Source: Patella vulgata
Lineage: Eukaryota; Mollusca; Gastropoda; Patellidae
Direction of reading: 5' to 3'
Assembly (NCBI RefSeq): GCF_932274485.2
Contig: NC_065881.2
Location: 62,444,702-62,508,701 of the forward strand
DNA length: 64,000 nucleotides
Part shown: piece after piece, positions 30,480 through 41,641 of the stretch
Layout of the letters: each line of letters opens with the position of its first letter
How positions within the stretch are numbered: the first letter of the stretch is position 1
Notes under the pieces: model-generated
The model's database searches: none
Told to the model about the DNA's origin: nothing
The model's input: the letters and a program-made list of their open reading frames with translations, nothing else
Program-made: the position numbers and the translations under genes

Positions 30480-31767
30480 CATTTTTATAAACCCACATTT
30501 TCATTTGAATGTATTATGCCATCTCCCCTGTATGTCCATCCATCCGTCCATCCACAATTTGTTTGTGGACAATCCACAAGTCACAATTTTTTCGATTTTG
30601 ACGAAACTTGAAATATAGGTCTATCTCCCAAAAATCTCGGCTCCTTTCGCTTTTGGCATTTACCAGAATATAACTTCTTGGTTTATCGCCCCAATTTGTA
30701 TGAGAAATCACGTTTTTAGCTTGTGAACACTCTAGAGGCCACAATTTTTATCTGATTTTGATGAAACTTGAAATGCATGTATATAACCCAATGATCTTGG
30801 TTTCTTTTGATATGTGTGAATATCGGATCGTAACTAACTGAATTATGACCTGATCGTACACAAAATCGCGTTTTTAGCTTGTGGTCCCTTTAGAGGTCAC
30901 AATTTTTATCCCATTTAAAAAAACATTTGAATATATCACTGTTAATGATTATTGAGTTTGAATTTCCTGATAATAAGACCAAAACTACTGGACAAAATGG
31001 CCGTCCCTTGTGCGCAAATAGTGTAAATATATGAGATATAAAGGTTGTGGACTCACTAGAGGCCACAATTTTCGTCCGATTTTGATGAAACTTTATGTTG
31101 ATATCACAAAGATCTTATTTCCTTTTGATAATATTCGAACGTAACGTCCTGGATTATGGCCGCTGATTGTTTGAAAAATCACATTTTTTAGCTTGTGGAC
31201 CCGCTAGAAGTCACAATTTGTATTCAATTTTGAAAAACGTTTTAATCACTGTTACACATCAATGAAGGTTGAGTTTAAATTTTTCGTAAATATATGACCC
31301 AAACTGACAGACAAAATGGCCGCTCCATGTACGCAAATAGTGTAAAAATATAGTATATCAAGGTTGTGGACCCACTAGAGGTCACAATTTTAATACAATT
31401 TTTATGAAACTTAAAAAACATGTTTATAACCCAAAGCTCTTGGTTCTTTTTTGATATTCGTGCATATCGGATTGTAACTACCTGAATTATGGCCCTTGAT
31501 TGTAAGAAAAATCGCATTTTTAGCTTGTGGCCCCTCTAGAGGTGGAAATTTTTATCCCATTTAAAAAAAGGTTTGAATATATCACCGTTACACTCTATTG
31601 ATGGTTGAGTTCAAATTTCTTGAAAATCGCACCAAAACTACCGGACAAAATGGCCGCCCCTCATATGCAAATAGTGTAAATATATGGTATATCAAGGTTA
31701 TGGACCCTCTAGAGGCCACAATTTTGATCCGATTTTGATGAACCTTTAAGACCTTGGTTCCTTTCGA
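30480..31767 (-). mobile_element. Tandem-core element R2, reverse copy e
   Basis: The reversed terminus is ATAAACCCACATTTTCAT and CCATCCGTCCATCCACAATT. Alternating half-units follow (AATCACGTTTTTAGCTTGTG, GGCCACAATTTTCGTCCGAT, ATATCAAGGTTGTGGAC, GACAAAATGGCCGC). Each pair is about 330 bp, as in the + copy at 8363. In intron 3 of CNEP1R1, antisense to the gene. Confidence 0.75.
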
Positions 31768-31815
31768 TAGTGGGGGGTTAAATAGCTGAATGGTTAATGG
31801 TTAGCACGTACCCCA
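31768..31815 (+). repeat. SINE family A head remnant
   Basis: About 45 bases with TAGCTGAATGGTTAATGGTT and AGCACGTAC match the tRNA-like head of family A; the rest of the SINE is missing. Confidence 0.5.
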
Positions 31816-32571
31816 GTAATAGGATTTGATAATTTTTCTTGCTGGACATTTTTACCAAAAATAAAGGGACATAACTCTTATCGTTATTTAAGCAGGCAGT
31901 TTTTAGACCACACACAAAAATCATGTGTCAACAAAATATTCAAATTCGTACGTAATAAAAAAAATATGTGCACCTCCTTATTTTTCATATTTAAATTCAT
32001 ACAGTATTCAAATTTATGTCAGTAATATTCCTACAAAATTACTTGATGTCGTAATACGATAGAATGAAAGTGTGCCGGCTACTGTCGATCCGTACCTGTT
32101 TCAAATTCCTCCAAAATTACCATATTTTTCAGGTCATAAGTCGATACATTTTTCAGCAGAAGTCCAGCATTCCTCTTATACTCTGTTTCGACTTATATAT
32201 AGAGGGTAAAAAAAATGACATTCCGAAATTTATTTGGCAGTAAACATCGCTCTGCCACAACGAGCGAGTGACACCATCTGCTAAATAATCACATTTAAAA
32301 CAATTAACTACTTACACTATTCCAATCGACATATTCGTCAACATTTCCTAGCGTACTTTTTTCTTTATTTAAAAACATAAACCCCAATCAAAATATGATC
32401 ATAAATCCGAGAATATGCCATCAAAATAGAACCTTTTCTTCGATATTATTATTAGACGCGTGAAATTTGTCACGTATTCATTTCATAGTTTCACGCGTCT
32501 CACGAGATTTCTACTTCCGTTTCAGTTATCGTATTATAACCGTGTGCGATCAGAAACAGAGTTAGCATTGT
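31816..32571. other. Intron 3 sequence, nothing recognised
   Basis: AT-rich sequence without a recognised repeat or coding segment. ACGCGTGAAATTTGTCACG and a later TTTCACGCGTCTCACGAG form a short inverted pair near 32457-32505. Confidence 0.3.
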
Positions 32572-33143
32572 CTAGTATTTTTCGGATATCGTGTGTGTGT
32601 GTGAAATAGCTTTATTTAATGCTCGCTTCCACCGAAGTGATATCGGATACATATTGAATTTGGGTGTTGTGTAGTATTAGGATATGTAACATATATGACT
32701 AATTTCTACGCGCTGTCGGCCGACAATAATGAGATTAAAACATCTGACAATGGGGAAATCATGGGTCAATCATGTAGATTAAGTTTATAATCACTCTTAT
32801 TGCATTGATACATATCCCAACAAGAAAAGTGATGACTTCTGTTCAGGATTGGATTGATGAATTGTCTGATAAAGGATTAAGACAGATTAAGTAGTTAATC
32901 AAAGTAGGTGTATAGGCGGTATAACACGATAAGTACGTTGATCACTTACTAATCAATCCATCCTGTTATCAATGATAATCGGGTTGAGTGGTAGTTATAC
33001 ACTCAGTACACTATATTAATTTTGGAATTTTGAATATTATTCACTATACCTTGATGTCCGATTAGGCATATTCCTGGTCGGACAATTTAGGACGTTTGGA
33101 AAATAGCGTTGGACAAGTCAGGAATACACAGGCGAAATCCCAT
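32572..33143 (+). repeat. Dispersed ~600-bp repeat, copy 2
   Basis: Collinear with 562-1165 (see that entry); for example TTGAGTGGTAGTTATACACT, ATTTTGAATATTATTCAC and TGATGTCCGATT occur in the same order. It ends at AATCCCATCAC just before a SINE. Confidence 0.7.
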
Positions 33144-33154
33144 CACAGACGTAC

Positions 33155-33398
33155 GCTATGTATCATAAGGTCTGTCATTGAGTCAATTGGCGTAGTTTCG
33201 ATTTCCCGGTTGTATGTGACAATGAGTAGGGTCGCCTGGTCAACTTCGTCAGTTTTCTCTGGGGTCCTCAGTTTCCTGCCACTGCTAAAGACCCCTTCGC
33301 GCAAGCAAATTATTGAAATAAAATTGAACCATGTGTTAGTCCCAAAATGACCTAGTTTGTGTCGAGTGGATGTTAAACCATATTTCTCTCTCTCTCCC
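33155..33398 (+). mobile_element. tRNA-derived SINE, family A, lacking the tRNA-like 5' end
   Basis: Contains TATCATAAGGTCTGTCATTG, GGTTGTATGTGACAATGAG and AAATGACCTAGTTTGTGTCG, and ends in a (CT)n tail. The first 30 or so bases with the A box are absent. Confidence 0.85.
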
Positions 33399-33698
33399 TT
33401 TCGATAATCACACATTTTCGAACGTAACATCCTGGATTATAGCCCCTAATTGTTCGAAAAATCTCATTTTTAGTTTGTGGACCCGCTAGAAGTAACAATT
33501 TGTATTCAATTTTGAAAAACGTTTAAATATATCACCGTTACACATCAATGAAGGTTGAGTTTGAATTTCGTAAATATCTGACCCAAACTGACGGACAAAA
33601 TGGCCGCTCCATGTATTCAAATAGTGTGTAATGCGATGGTTGTGGACATTCTAGAAGTCATGATTTTTATCCAATTTTGACTAAACTTGACATATAGG
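33399..33698 (-). mobile_element. Tandem-core element R2, reverse copy f, left part
   Basis: R2 units in reverse (AATCTCATTTTTAGTTTGTG, GACAAAATGGCCGCTCCATG). The T7 transposon splits this copy at 33699 and it resumes at 34482. Confidence 0.7.
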
Positions 33699-34481
33699 TA
33701 GGATGACCCACCATAAATGAATATCTCCAAATATCTCGACAATTACACCACAGTATTTATATACATGTATACACCAAGCCTTAAATCAGTTTCACACATT
33801 TATAGTCACTAAATAAACGGTCATGTTGTACTTAATAAGCTATGACCATTTAACCATCCATAAATAATACACTGAAAGATGGTTACGAGTGTCGGCCATA
33901 ACATCCGGGCACTTGTGAGTAAAAAATAGGTTACACGCCCTTGTTTTGAAATTAGTCTCGCTTAACCAGTCTACCGACCATTCTACGTCTGATTGACAGG
34001 CCGGGATAATCAAGACTACTTTTTTACGAAACATAACAGAAAGCTGGAACAAGAAATTGAACTTAGAAACATGCATGTTAGGCAACTCAAGATTGTTTTA
34101 AGAACCTTGTAAAAGTAAAATGAAACTACTGCTAGTATCATGCAAGTGTTTCAGAGATATTATTTGTACTAAAACAAAAGATGCTTCTCCTAACGGTACA
34201 GTTAATGATAAAGCAATTTAAAAAATAAAACGAACATAATTTCTAAAGCTGCTGTAATAACCAAAAAGCTAAATAGATTTTTTACGGCTGTAATAGTTAA
34301 TAGATGTGTAGTGAATTGCACGTGCGATGACTATTTATAGTCTCATAGACTCTAGCGCTGAGTATTATCATACTGTGTGGTTTGCCAGAAATAACTTCGA
34401 GACAAGCCACTGAAGCATGCACATTCGCCGTATCGAGTCCAACTTTCTGTAGGGAAAATTTCCATTGCACGGGTCACCCTA
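33699..34481. mobile_element. Non-autonomous DNA transposon T7, copy 2
   Basis: 783 bp, ends TAGGATGACCC / GGGTCACCCTA, flanked by ATATAGG and ATTTAGG (7 bp, one mismatch). Collinear with copy 1 at 15960-16725. Both copies sit in R2 elements. Confidence 0.85.
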
Positions 34482-34735
34482 ATTTAGGTTTATCTCCCAA
34501 AGATCTTGGTTCCTTTTGGTATTGGCATGTTCGAAAAATCACATTTTTAGCTTGAGGAGCCTCTAGAGGTCACAATTTGCATCAGATTTTTTTTAAAAAA
34601 AACGTTTAAATGTATCACCATTACATCCTAATGACGGTTAAGTTCAAATTTTGTGAAAATTGGACTGAAACAGCCTGACAAAATGTCCGCTCCTTGTATG
34701 CACATATTGTAAAAGTATGTAATACCATACTCAAC
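34482..34735 (-). mobile_element. Tandem-core element R2, reverse copy f, right part
   Basis: Resumes the R2 phrase after the T7 insertion (TTTATCTCCCAAAGATCTTG, AAAAATCACATTTTTAGC) and fades out near 34735 after GACAAAATGTCCGCTCC. Confidence 0.65.
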
Positions 34736-34783
34736 CCCCATACTTACACACTTCTCTTTATATTATTGTTTCTATAGCTCAGG

Positions 34784-35298
34784 TTAAAGCTATGTTCCCA
34801 GAAAAGTATTTATCGGGTGGTTATTTCCAATAAAAGTATGGCAATTTTGATATATATGGAAAGTAGAAATATCCTATCTTACTAGAAAAATACTGGATTC
34901 CCTGGAGCGCATACAGAACAAAAATGTAAGGGTTTCCCTAATTGACGGCCCGACGGTTAGGAGTGTCTGCACACTAGACGTCGAAGGTTGCACGCGGAGA
35001 TTGAGCGCTTGATGTACATATTGATAAACTTTATGAAGAATAAGACGTACAACACTTTCTGAGATACAAATCACGGAAAAAGACGTGGGCAGTGGATAAT
35101 CCGAAAATTTAATTAGGCTTCGATATTTGTAATAAATAGTCAGCGATTAAAGACAACATCGTCTTGTGTATTCCCCGATAATTGCAATGTTTTGAGAAGG
35201 ATTTGAAGGAAAATTATTATAAATTATTAGTTTGAATATGTTTTTAGTCCAAATATATCATCAAATCACCCAGTTTCTACCCGGGGATGTATCTTTAA
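34784..35298. mobile_element. TTAA-bounded MITE, family M2, copy 2
   Basis: 515 bp, TTAAAGCTATGTTCCCAG at one end and the inverted GGGGATGTATCTTTAA at the other, with TTAA at 34784-34787 and 35295-35298. It shares its left and right 80-100 bp with the copy at 5300-5961; the middles differ, partly because R2 sequence sits in copy 1. Confidence 0.75.
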
Positions 35299-35985
35299 TT
35301 GGTTTCCCATTAATAGTGTTAATACATTGATCTTTATAAATAATAGGATTCCCCTCCTTTTAATCCCTGTAAGAGTTTCAGTTGTGTAGGTTTAGTTGTA
35401 AATGGTCCCCTAATCAAAAGCGTTAAGATTTATTTGTATTTGATTCTTATCTTTGTTGCATATTCTGTATATATTTGCCTACTATTCACATACCTGTATC
35501 ATTTGCTTGATAAAGACAAGAGGATCCATAGAATTGTACTCCTCACAAATTTTGACATCGAGAAATATAAGATTGGAAGCTAATTTTGTCACTTATCGGG
35601 ATAGATTATTTCGTACAAATGGGTGGCAGCAAGGCAAGTCTATCATAATGGTGTGTGACTCTTTTACGACAACTCAGATTTTGTGTATGAATAGGCTATT
35701 ACGTCTCGGACCCAGTAATGCATTTGGGGCGTTTACATGCATATATATGCCTGTAGTCTGTTATTTTGTTTCCGTCTTGTTCTAATTATTTGATTAGAGA
35801 CTTGGGTGCAATGATTTTAATTTGAACACAGGTGCAGTTTAAAAAAAGAACGGCATAATTTAATTTTTTGTGTACACCATGCTGACAAAGTGGTATAGAC
35901 ACATGAATTCACAATACCCTTCCATGAATAAAAAACATGAAATATGAATTTATTTTGCAAAGTTTTCATTCGTTATCAAAAATGA
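35299..35985. other. Intron 3 sequence, nothing recognised
   Basis: A 110-codon open frame (35453-35785, +) has no recognisable domain, is rich in hydrophobic residues and has no exon-like borders that fit CNEP1R1. I treat it as chance. Confidence 0.3.
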
Positions 35986-36375
35986 CCGACAGTGAAAATT
36001 TTGAAGTTGACAAAATGGCCGCCCTTCGTACGGAAATAGTGTAAAAATGTTGTACATGAAGGTTTTTCACTCTCTAGAGGTCACATTTTTGATCCAATTT
36101 TGATGAAACTTGAAATATCTGTTTATAACCAAAAGATCTTGGTTCCTTTCGATATTCCCGCATATCAGATTGTAACGTCCTGAATTATGGTCCTTGATTG
36201 TATGAAAAATCATGTTTTTTCTAGAGATCACAATTTTTATCCGATTTTAAAAAACATTTAAATATTTCACCATTCCACCATAATGGAGGTTGAATGCAAA
36301 TTTCGGGAAAATCAAAACGAAACTGCCCGACATGGCCGACTATTGATTATGGACATTTTCCATTATGTACTTCTA
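35986..36375 (-). mobile_element. Tandem-core element R2, reverse copy h (partial)
   Basis: Contains GACAAAATGGCCGCCCTTCG, CTCTCTAGAGGTCACATTTT, AAAGATCTTGGTTCCTTTCG and AACTGCCCGACATGGCCGAC. Both ends are worn. Confidence 0.65.
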
Positions 36376-37022
36376 AAGTTACTGTCCTTATTTACATATG
36401 AAATCTAGCAGAAAAAGTACAAATCCAATCTGCTTGAAATTGATATACATTGTTAAAATTATTGAACTACAGAAGCCTACCAAAGTGCATTTGACCTACT
36501 TTAAATTTACGAACGCAATCAGTCTGAAGAGTTCAATACGAACGAAACTAGTTACATAAACAAACTTGGGATAACTGGAAGAATTGCCCTTTTCTACTTT
36601 AAATTTATTTTCTTTGTTTCAGTTATAGCAAGGAACAATTTCTGATAACTACTTATAGAGTATTTGCCTTTGATTGTGTTATAGAAAGATGTCAATACAC
36701 AAATAATATTACCTCTCTTAATAAAGGAGGTGATGGGCGTATTCATTGCCCTATTATGGTTTTTAAATTTGGCACTGGCAACAATACAGCTGGTGATTGT
36801 ATGTTCATTGCCTAAAAATATTAATTCAACTGCTCTGAAAAGAAGGAAGTATATTGATGTTAATCTAACATGATAGGACTAGGATGAACATGCATGTATT
36901 CTAGAACATTATTTTCGAACACATACTGCCATGCCAACTTTCATTTTAGAAGGACATCAAAATCATTTTGCAGTACATTATCTTAATACCAATATATTAT
37001 AATTATTTTCTTTCATTTTCAG
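36376..37022. other. End of CNEP1R1 intron 3
   Basis: Around 36490-36590 an 80-base stretch (GAAGAGTTCAATACGAACG, AAACTAGTTACATAAAC) matches 22150-22235 in inverted orientation, a small dispersed repeat. The stretch ends in the acceptor TTTCATTTTCAG. Confidence 0.45.
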
Positions 37023-37132
37023 GTATCTTTTACAAGCTCATTGTGGAATCATCCATTTTTTGCACTTAGTTGTCTTTTATTATTAATTTTATTTTTGTGC
37101 GGAATACACAAGAGAGTAGTAGCACCGTCAAT
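37023..37132 (+). CDS. CNEP1R1: CNEP1R1 coding exon 4
   Basis: Acceptor TTTCATTTTCAG, donor CAAT|GTATCC. It reads [20 protein letters not shown], then [16 protein letters not shown] plus two bases; human has [20 protein letters not shown] and [16 protein letters not shown]. It holds the second membrane span (about residues 66-83) and the invariant [10 protein letters not shown] segment. Entry phase 0, exit phase 2. Just past the donor, 37133-37205, a 30-base phrase (CCTTTACTTAAATTATTGTC) is repeated in tandem. Intron 4 is 2,461 bp. Confidence 0.97.
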
Positions 37133-37247
37133 GTATCCTTTACTTAAATTATTGTCTAACTCAGTCTACCCTTTACTTGAATTGTTATCTAACACAGTCC
37201 ACCCTAACCAGTAGTCAAAATACAGTACCACTGCTGTTGTTAAATGA

Positions 37248-38026
37248 CTCCCCTGGGGTGTAGGGGGTGATAAGAATATACCCTTCGTATATCCTGCGTG
37301 GGGTAAAAGGCGACTAAAAGGATCCCTGTAATGGGGCAACGTGTTTGCCGTGCATTGCGACCTGTGTCGGTGGAGAGTGGAATCCTGGTAATTTGGCCCA
37401 TGGTTCACCTAGATGGGAGGTCAGAGTGGCCAACTCTGATCAATTAGTTATGGTCATTTTTGCATCAAAGAGGGTACGTTTCCAGATTTCTTCATAGTTT
37501 GTGTTTCAACTACGCTATGTCACCTTTGTGTCCTAGGTACCCTCTTTGAAGCAATGCCCTGGGTCAATCAAGTCAGATTATTATTTTTATATTAATCTTG
37601 CTTGAGTATACCCTTCGCCTAGCCTTGAGGCAATGTGCTAGTCATCCACGCTAGCCCTCTACTTGTAGGCAGGGAAGTAACCTGGGGTGGCGAAGGGTGA
37701 ATATCAAGATATTTTTTCATGGATCCCCCAATCCCCAATACCAATTTCAAATACCAAAAGACAGACAAAGATCCTGATATTCCTGTAAAGGTATCTAGAT
37801 CTTGGCCGAGGTTTCTCCTTATCGAGAGCACCTTAAATGTAGATTTTCCGAAGTGTCACATTCATTGATATCGAAAGTTATCTCTGGCTTGGCTGGAGAG
37901 CCTAAAAATATCAAGAAAGAGCAACATGCAACTACCCTGTTTGTTTTTAGCTTGTTCTCTATCTATCTCTTGCAAAATGTGGGCGTATCCTGCCTGGCAG
38001 CCGTGCCATAAAACCTCATTTCATTT
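37248..38026 (+). mobile_element. 779-bp non-autonomous retroelement with 14-bp target duplication
   Basis: A perfect direct duplication CTGTTGTTAAATGA flanks it (37234-37247 and 38027-38040). It starts CTCCCCTGGGGTGTAGGGGG, with TATACCCTTCGTATATCC and later TATACCCTTCGCCTAGCC. It ends with reversed R2-head sequence (TTGTTCTCTATCTATCTC, GTATCCTGCCTGGCAGCC) and the tail ATAAAACCTCATTTCATTTC. That tail is the same type as SINE family B, so both were probably copied by the same LINE machinery. No tRNA-like head or long open frame is seen. In intron 4 of CNEP1R1. Confidence 0.75.
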
Positions 38027-38040
38027 CTGTTGTTAAATGA

Positions 38041-38487
38041 AACTTAACCATTAGATTGGAGTATTGAACCATATATATACCTGGGGTCTGTTATATAAAA
38101 TCATACTTAATACCGACTTTTCATTGAAGAAAGATTTGTATAGTATGATTTGTTGTGTTACATTATTTAGTGAAAGAAGACTGAGACTGGCTCTGGTATT
38201 TAAAGATGTTTAATTTCATTATATGACATGTGCATTTATGGCCAAGATATTAAGGTTTGAAATTTAAAGTAAAAAGTGATTGTAAACTACTAAAACTGAA
38301 AAAGGATAAGTTTTAGCCTTTGATAAATAAAAATAAGCTTATTTTTCAAGACAATTATGCTTAAATCTCAAAACCTGTAATCAACATCCCATTGTCACTA
38401 GACATGTTTTGGAATGCCAGGGATAGACAATCACTGTGTTATTGGGAATAAACAACCAAATACATGTACTGGTACTACCATTTAGGA
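38041..38487. other. Intron 4 sequence, nothing recognised
   Basis: AT-rich intron sequence after the second copy of the target duplication. No repeat or coding segment recognised. Confidence 0.3.
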
Positions 38488-39092
38488 GATAAACACCTCC
38501 TGTTTCGCTAACGCGTCTTGGGTCCTAATGATCTCAGGACATGTCTATTGGACAATAACACCCCTCTAAATGCGAAACAGGAGGTGTTTATCGACATTGA
38601 GACATGCTATTTTTTAGAATTTTAAAAGAACTTATTTTATTGTGTAAATTTCAAAATTCGTCTCACTGCAAATCGGTTTTAGTGACATAAAAACCAAAGA
38701 AATCAATTTTGACGAAATGCAAACGTCGTGACGTAGCGGGGTAACTGGCTGCTCATGTTAGATTTGTCTGGTTGCTATAGTAGCCGTATGAGTATAGACA
38801 CACAAAAAAAACCTAAAATTCTCATTTCATTTTTTTAAAAGTACTTTTTGAAACAAAATTTATGTTTTTGTAATAGATTTTTGGATATTTTGTTGTTTGT
38901 AACTGTTACCTGACAAGGGGGGTGGCGTTTCAAGTTCATCTTCGGACATATCTCCAAATATTTCATCTAATGTACCGAGATCAAAATTGAGTGTCTCCAT
39001 TGTGGTTATTTCCATTAAAGTAGTACGCATAATATTAATACACAGTAATTTTTCTAATTTAGAGGGGTGTTATTGTCCAATAGACAGTGTCT
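38488..39092. repeat. Nested inverted repeats in CNEP1R1 intron 4
   Basis: GATAAACACCTCCTGTTTCG (38488-38507) pairs with CGAAACAGGAGGTGTTTATC (38574-38593) over 20 perfect bases. The segment starting TCTATTGGACAATAACACCC (about 38546) pairs with 39058-39090 over about 30 bases. The outer pair looks like terminal inverted repeats of a 550-bp DNA element; the inner pair makes a long hairpin. A G-run lies beyond it at 39149-39164. Confidence 0.6.
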
Positions 39093-39347
39093 AATCGACC
39101 AATCAAAACGCAAGATTCACCCTTAAGCATGTTACAATAGTTTTAATTGGGGGGGGGGGGGGGTATTAGGTATTTGAAACTAATTTGAATTATTGGTTCT
39201 TTAAGTTGATTGTGTTGGATTTGTATCAGATATACATAATTTACCATAACATGTAGATTGAGGAAAAATATTATGGATGTTTGTCAGATACTATAAAGGA
39301 GTGGATGTGGGATCCAACAACAACACAATATTAATAACTAAGCTGAG

Positions 39348-39420
39348 TAGCACACTGTATGGTGTATTCCCGTCTTTATTAGCCCAGCTGGTGTAGGACA
39401 TTAAACCCCATTTCATTTCA
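39348..39420 (+). repeat. SINE family B tail fragment
   Basis: AGCACACTGTATGGTGTATT, GTGTAGGACATTAAACCCC and ATTTCATTTCAT match the 3' end of family B. The 5' three quarters are missing. Confidence 0.65.
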
Positions 39421-39593
39421 TACGAAGTCTATTAATATAAAGTGATCAATTAGGGTAATTTAATCTTGACATTAAAAAAATAATTCTAACAAAGTATTTA
39501 TCAGAATAAATTTTTCTGTTAGTGGTATATAGTTTGTTAATGCTAATATTTATTCTTCAAATATAGTGTTACGTTCTTTAATTGTAATAATAG

Positions 39594-39648
39594 TATAGCA
39601 GCAAGGTGTCGAACAGTACTAGCAGATTTTAACATGTCATGTGATGAT
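39594..39648 (+). CDS. CNEP1R1: CNEP1R1 coding exon 5
   Basis: Acceptor TTGTAATAATAG (a weak pyrimidine tract), donor GAT|GTAAGT (strong). With the two bases of exon 4 it reads I IAARCRTVLADFNMSCDD, against human I IAARCRTVLAEYNMSCDD. This is the conserved cytoplasmic/nucleoplasmic segment after the second span. Exit phase 0. Intron 5 is 1,046 bp and mostly a Tc1-like derivative. Confidence 0.97.
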
Positions 39649-39785
39649 GTAAGTATATCTGTTGTTGTTAATGAAATATCTCAACATAGAGTTATAGAAT
39701 ATCCAAAAGATCTTACTCTGTTAAAAGGATTTGATTAAGTGTACCTCAAAAATCTGTTTTGGTCCATCTCCCATTTATGTATCTA

Positions 39786-40474
39786 TACTCTTAAAAAAAA
39801 GTAGGGGATATTCAGAAACAATACAAAACTGCGGAAATGCACTGCCGTTTTTATTAGAGGTAACCAGTGTATGTTAATAACAGGCCACTTGCCAACACAT
39901 GAACATAAACAGTTCATATGGGCGGCTTATCTGATGGCCCCATTTCACTCGCAAAGAGATACACCGTCAAAAGTGAAAATGGACATTTTTGATTTTTGTC
40001 TTAATAATGAGTAATTGCTCCACCAATCCTCAGACATTCAGCAATTCGTCGTGGCATGCTCCTAATCAACCGTCCAATTACGATTTGGGGCAATCTGACC
40101 CACTCCTCTTGCAGTGCCACAGTCAATTCTTGCAGTGATGTTGGTTGACGTTGACGAACACGTCTCCCGATCAAATTAAACGTAACACACTAAAGCAAAG
40201 ATACGCTAAACAGTAAATCTTATGCAAGAACCGATAGGAAAGCAAACATGGATAGGATAAACCAGCAAGTGGCAGTTTTCATCAGAACTTCCTTGAAGTG
40301 TCAAATTTGACATTAAACCCCTCCCACGTGTATGCCGCTATTGCATGTCGCACAGGCAGCTCACTGGTTCTGTTGGGGCGATAAGTTCTTCATCTGCGAA
40401 CATACTCTCAAAGCATGTCAAATGTCCATGACTATTTGCATTTCAATATCCCCTACTTTTTTTTTTGAAGAGTA
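39786..40474 (-). mobile_element. Tc1/mariner-like element, internally deleted copy
   Basis: 689 bp with ends TACTCTTAAAAAAAAGTAGG and, inverted, TACTCTTCAAAAAAAAAAGT, flanked by TA on both sides (39784-39785, 40475-40476). It is collinear with 56393-56760 and then jumps to the far side of the transposase, leaving only a short C-terminal piece of the gene (about 40010-40170, minus). The right portion keeps AAGCATGTCAA and GTCCATGACTATTTGCATTT. It could only have moved with a transposase supplied in trans. In intron 5 of CNEP1R1. Confidence 0.88.
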
Positions 40475-40694
40475 TATATAATTTATGTAATTTATATTAA
40501 AATACACTCAACCATACGCATTTCTTCTATTTTAAACAATCATGGCAAAACAGATAAATCTAAAAATTAAATAGTTTAGTAATTCCAATATGAACTCATA
40601 AATTATGATGGTAGAGAGGCTTTATGAGTCATAATTATTTCTTCTCTCCCTTCTTCATGAATGCCTTATGTAAAGATATCATTTATTATAACAG

Positions 40695-40736
40695 ACGGGA
40701 AAACTGATATTAAAACCAAGGCCACCGCAAGACTGA
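40695..40736 (+). CDS. CNEP1R1: CNEP1R1 coding exon 6 with stop codon
   Basis: Acceptor TTATTATAACAG. It reads TGKLILKPRPPQD and stops at TGA (40734-40736); human ends TGKLILKPRPHVQ. The total over six exons is 372 nt including the stop, 123 residues. All six borders keep the frame and no stop is introduced, so the gene looks intact. Confidence 0.96.
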   Translation, partial: TGKLILKPRPPQD

Positions 40737-41080
40737 AGAATATAATTAAAGACACAGATTAAAGTGTAATTATCAAAAACATTCATAGAACCCAAGACTT
40801 TTCTATAATGAAGATCAAATGTTGGTAGATGAAAATAAGATGCTTGTGACCAGTTATAGTGGTTGTTGAAATATATTTTTCATCAAGATTGTTATGAAAT
40901 GAGAAAGAATGTGAAGTTCACATTAGATTCTTGTTTTTATTGTGCATTGTATGTATATTCATTCATCATGGTACAGGTATAATGTCATTGAAGTATTTTT
41001 CAAATTTTGTGAATCTAACAATTTATGTTTAAATGATAGATATGTATAAAATAAAATTTGAAGTGTAGAATTATATCTTC
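40737..41080 (+). terminator. CNEP1R1: CNEP1R1 3' UTR with polyadenylation signal
   Basis: An AT-rich 3' UTR. An AATAAA at 41050-41055 is the first good candidate signal downstream of the stop, predicting cleavage around 41065-41080. A transposable element (R4) starts at 41119, just beyond. A transcript end is needed for proof. Confidence 0.55.
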
Positions 41081-41118
41081 ATTTGTGAAATGTTCTCTTG
41101 TTTTACTAAACTGAAAAC

Positions 41119-41641
41119 TTAAAGATACATTATGGGAGATTTTTATAGAGAATTGGCCATTCTTGCTCTAACAGTTCAAAAGAAGATGATGAAAGAAGAA
41201 TATATTGAAAATTTCAGTCAAATTACTTTATTCTGAACATAGTTATCATCGTTATAATATTTGACTAGAAATGGTAGTGAAATGTGCCTTCACCTTTTCC
41301 GATCGTTTGATTGACAGGCGTTAACTCCACCTACATATCTCGATTATCAAGTAAAGTTTTCAATGGCATGCGGAAAAGCTCTACAGCAGCCTCGCTAAGT
41401 ACACTCTATCATTTAGCCTTGATCTAACTGACAAATTCTCATCAGGATGCGCCATATTTGAATTAATTAATAAGTGAAATCCTATTTAAATCTGAGCTGT
41501 AGCCGAGCCATCTGTGGGTCTACAGAGTTGATTTTGGGCTTGTTGTTTAAATAAAGATCTAATTTATAATTTCTATAACATCTGAAGCCTAAATTAATAC
41601 TTGCAATAATCAGATTTTGCTCTTGCATAATGTATGTTTAA
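41119..41641 (+). mobile_element. TTAA-bounded element R4, best copy
   Basis: 523 bp with ends TTAAAGATACATTATG and the inverted CATAATGTATGTTTAA, TTAA at both borders. The interior has CATTCTTGCTCTAACAGTTC, CAGATTTTGCTCTTGCATAA and AGTTGATTTTGGGCTTG. Other copies or pieces are at 2560-2760, 6906-7298 (reverse) and 30283-30400. Non-coding. Confidence 0.75.

Noticed and set aside
35453-35785. 110-codon open frame in CNEP1R1 intron 3
   Set aside because: No domain, no exon borders in a suitable phase, and the spliced protein is complete without it.
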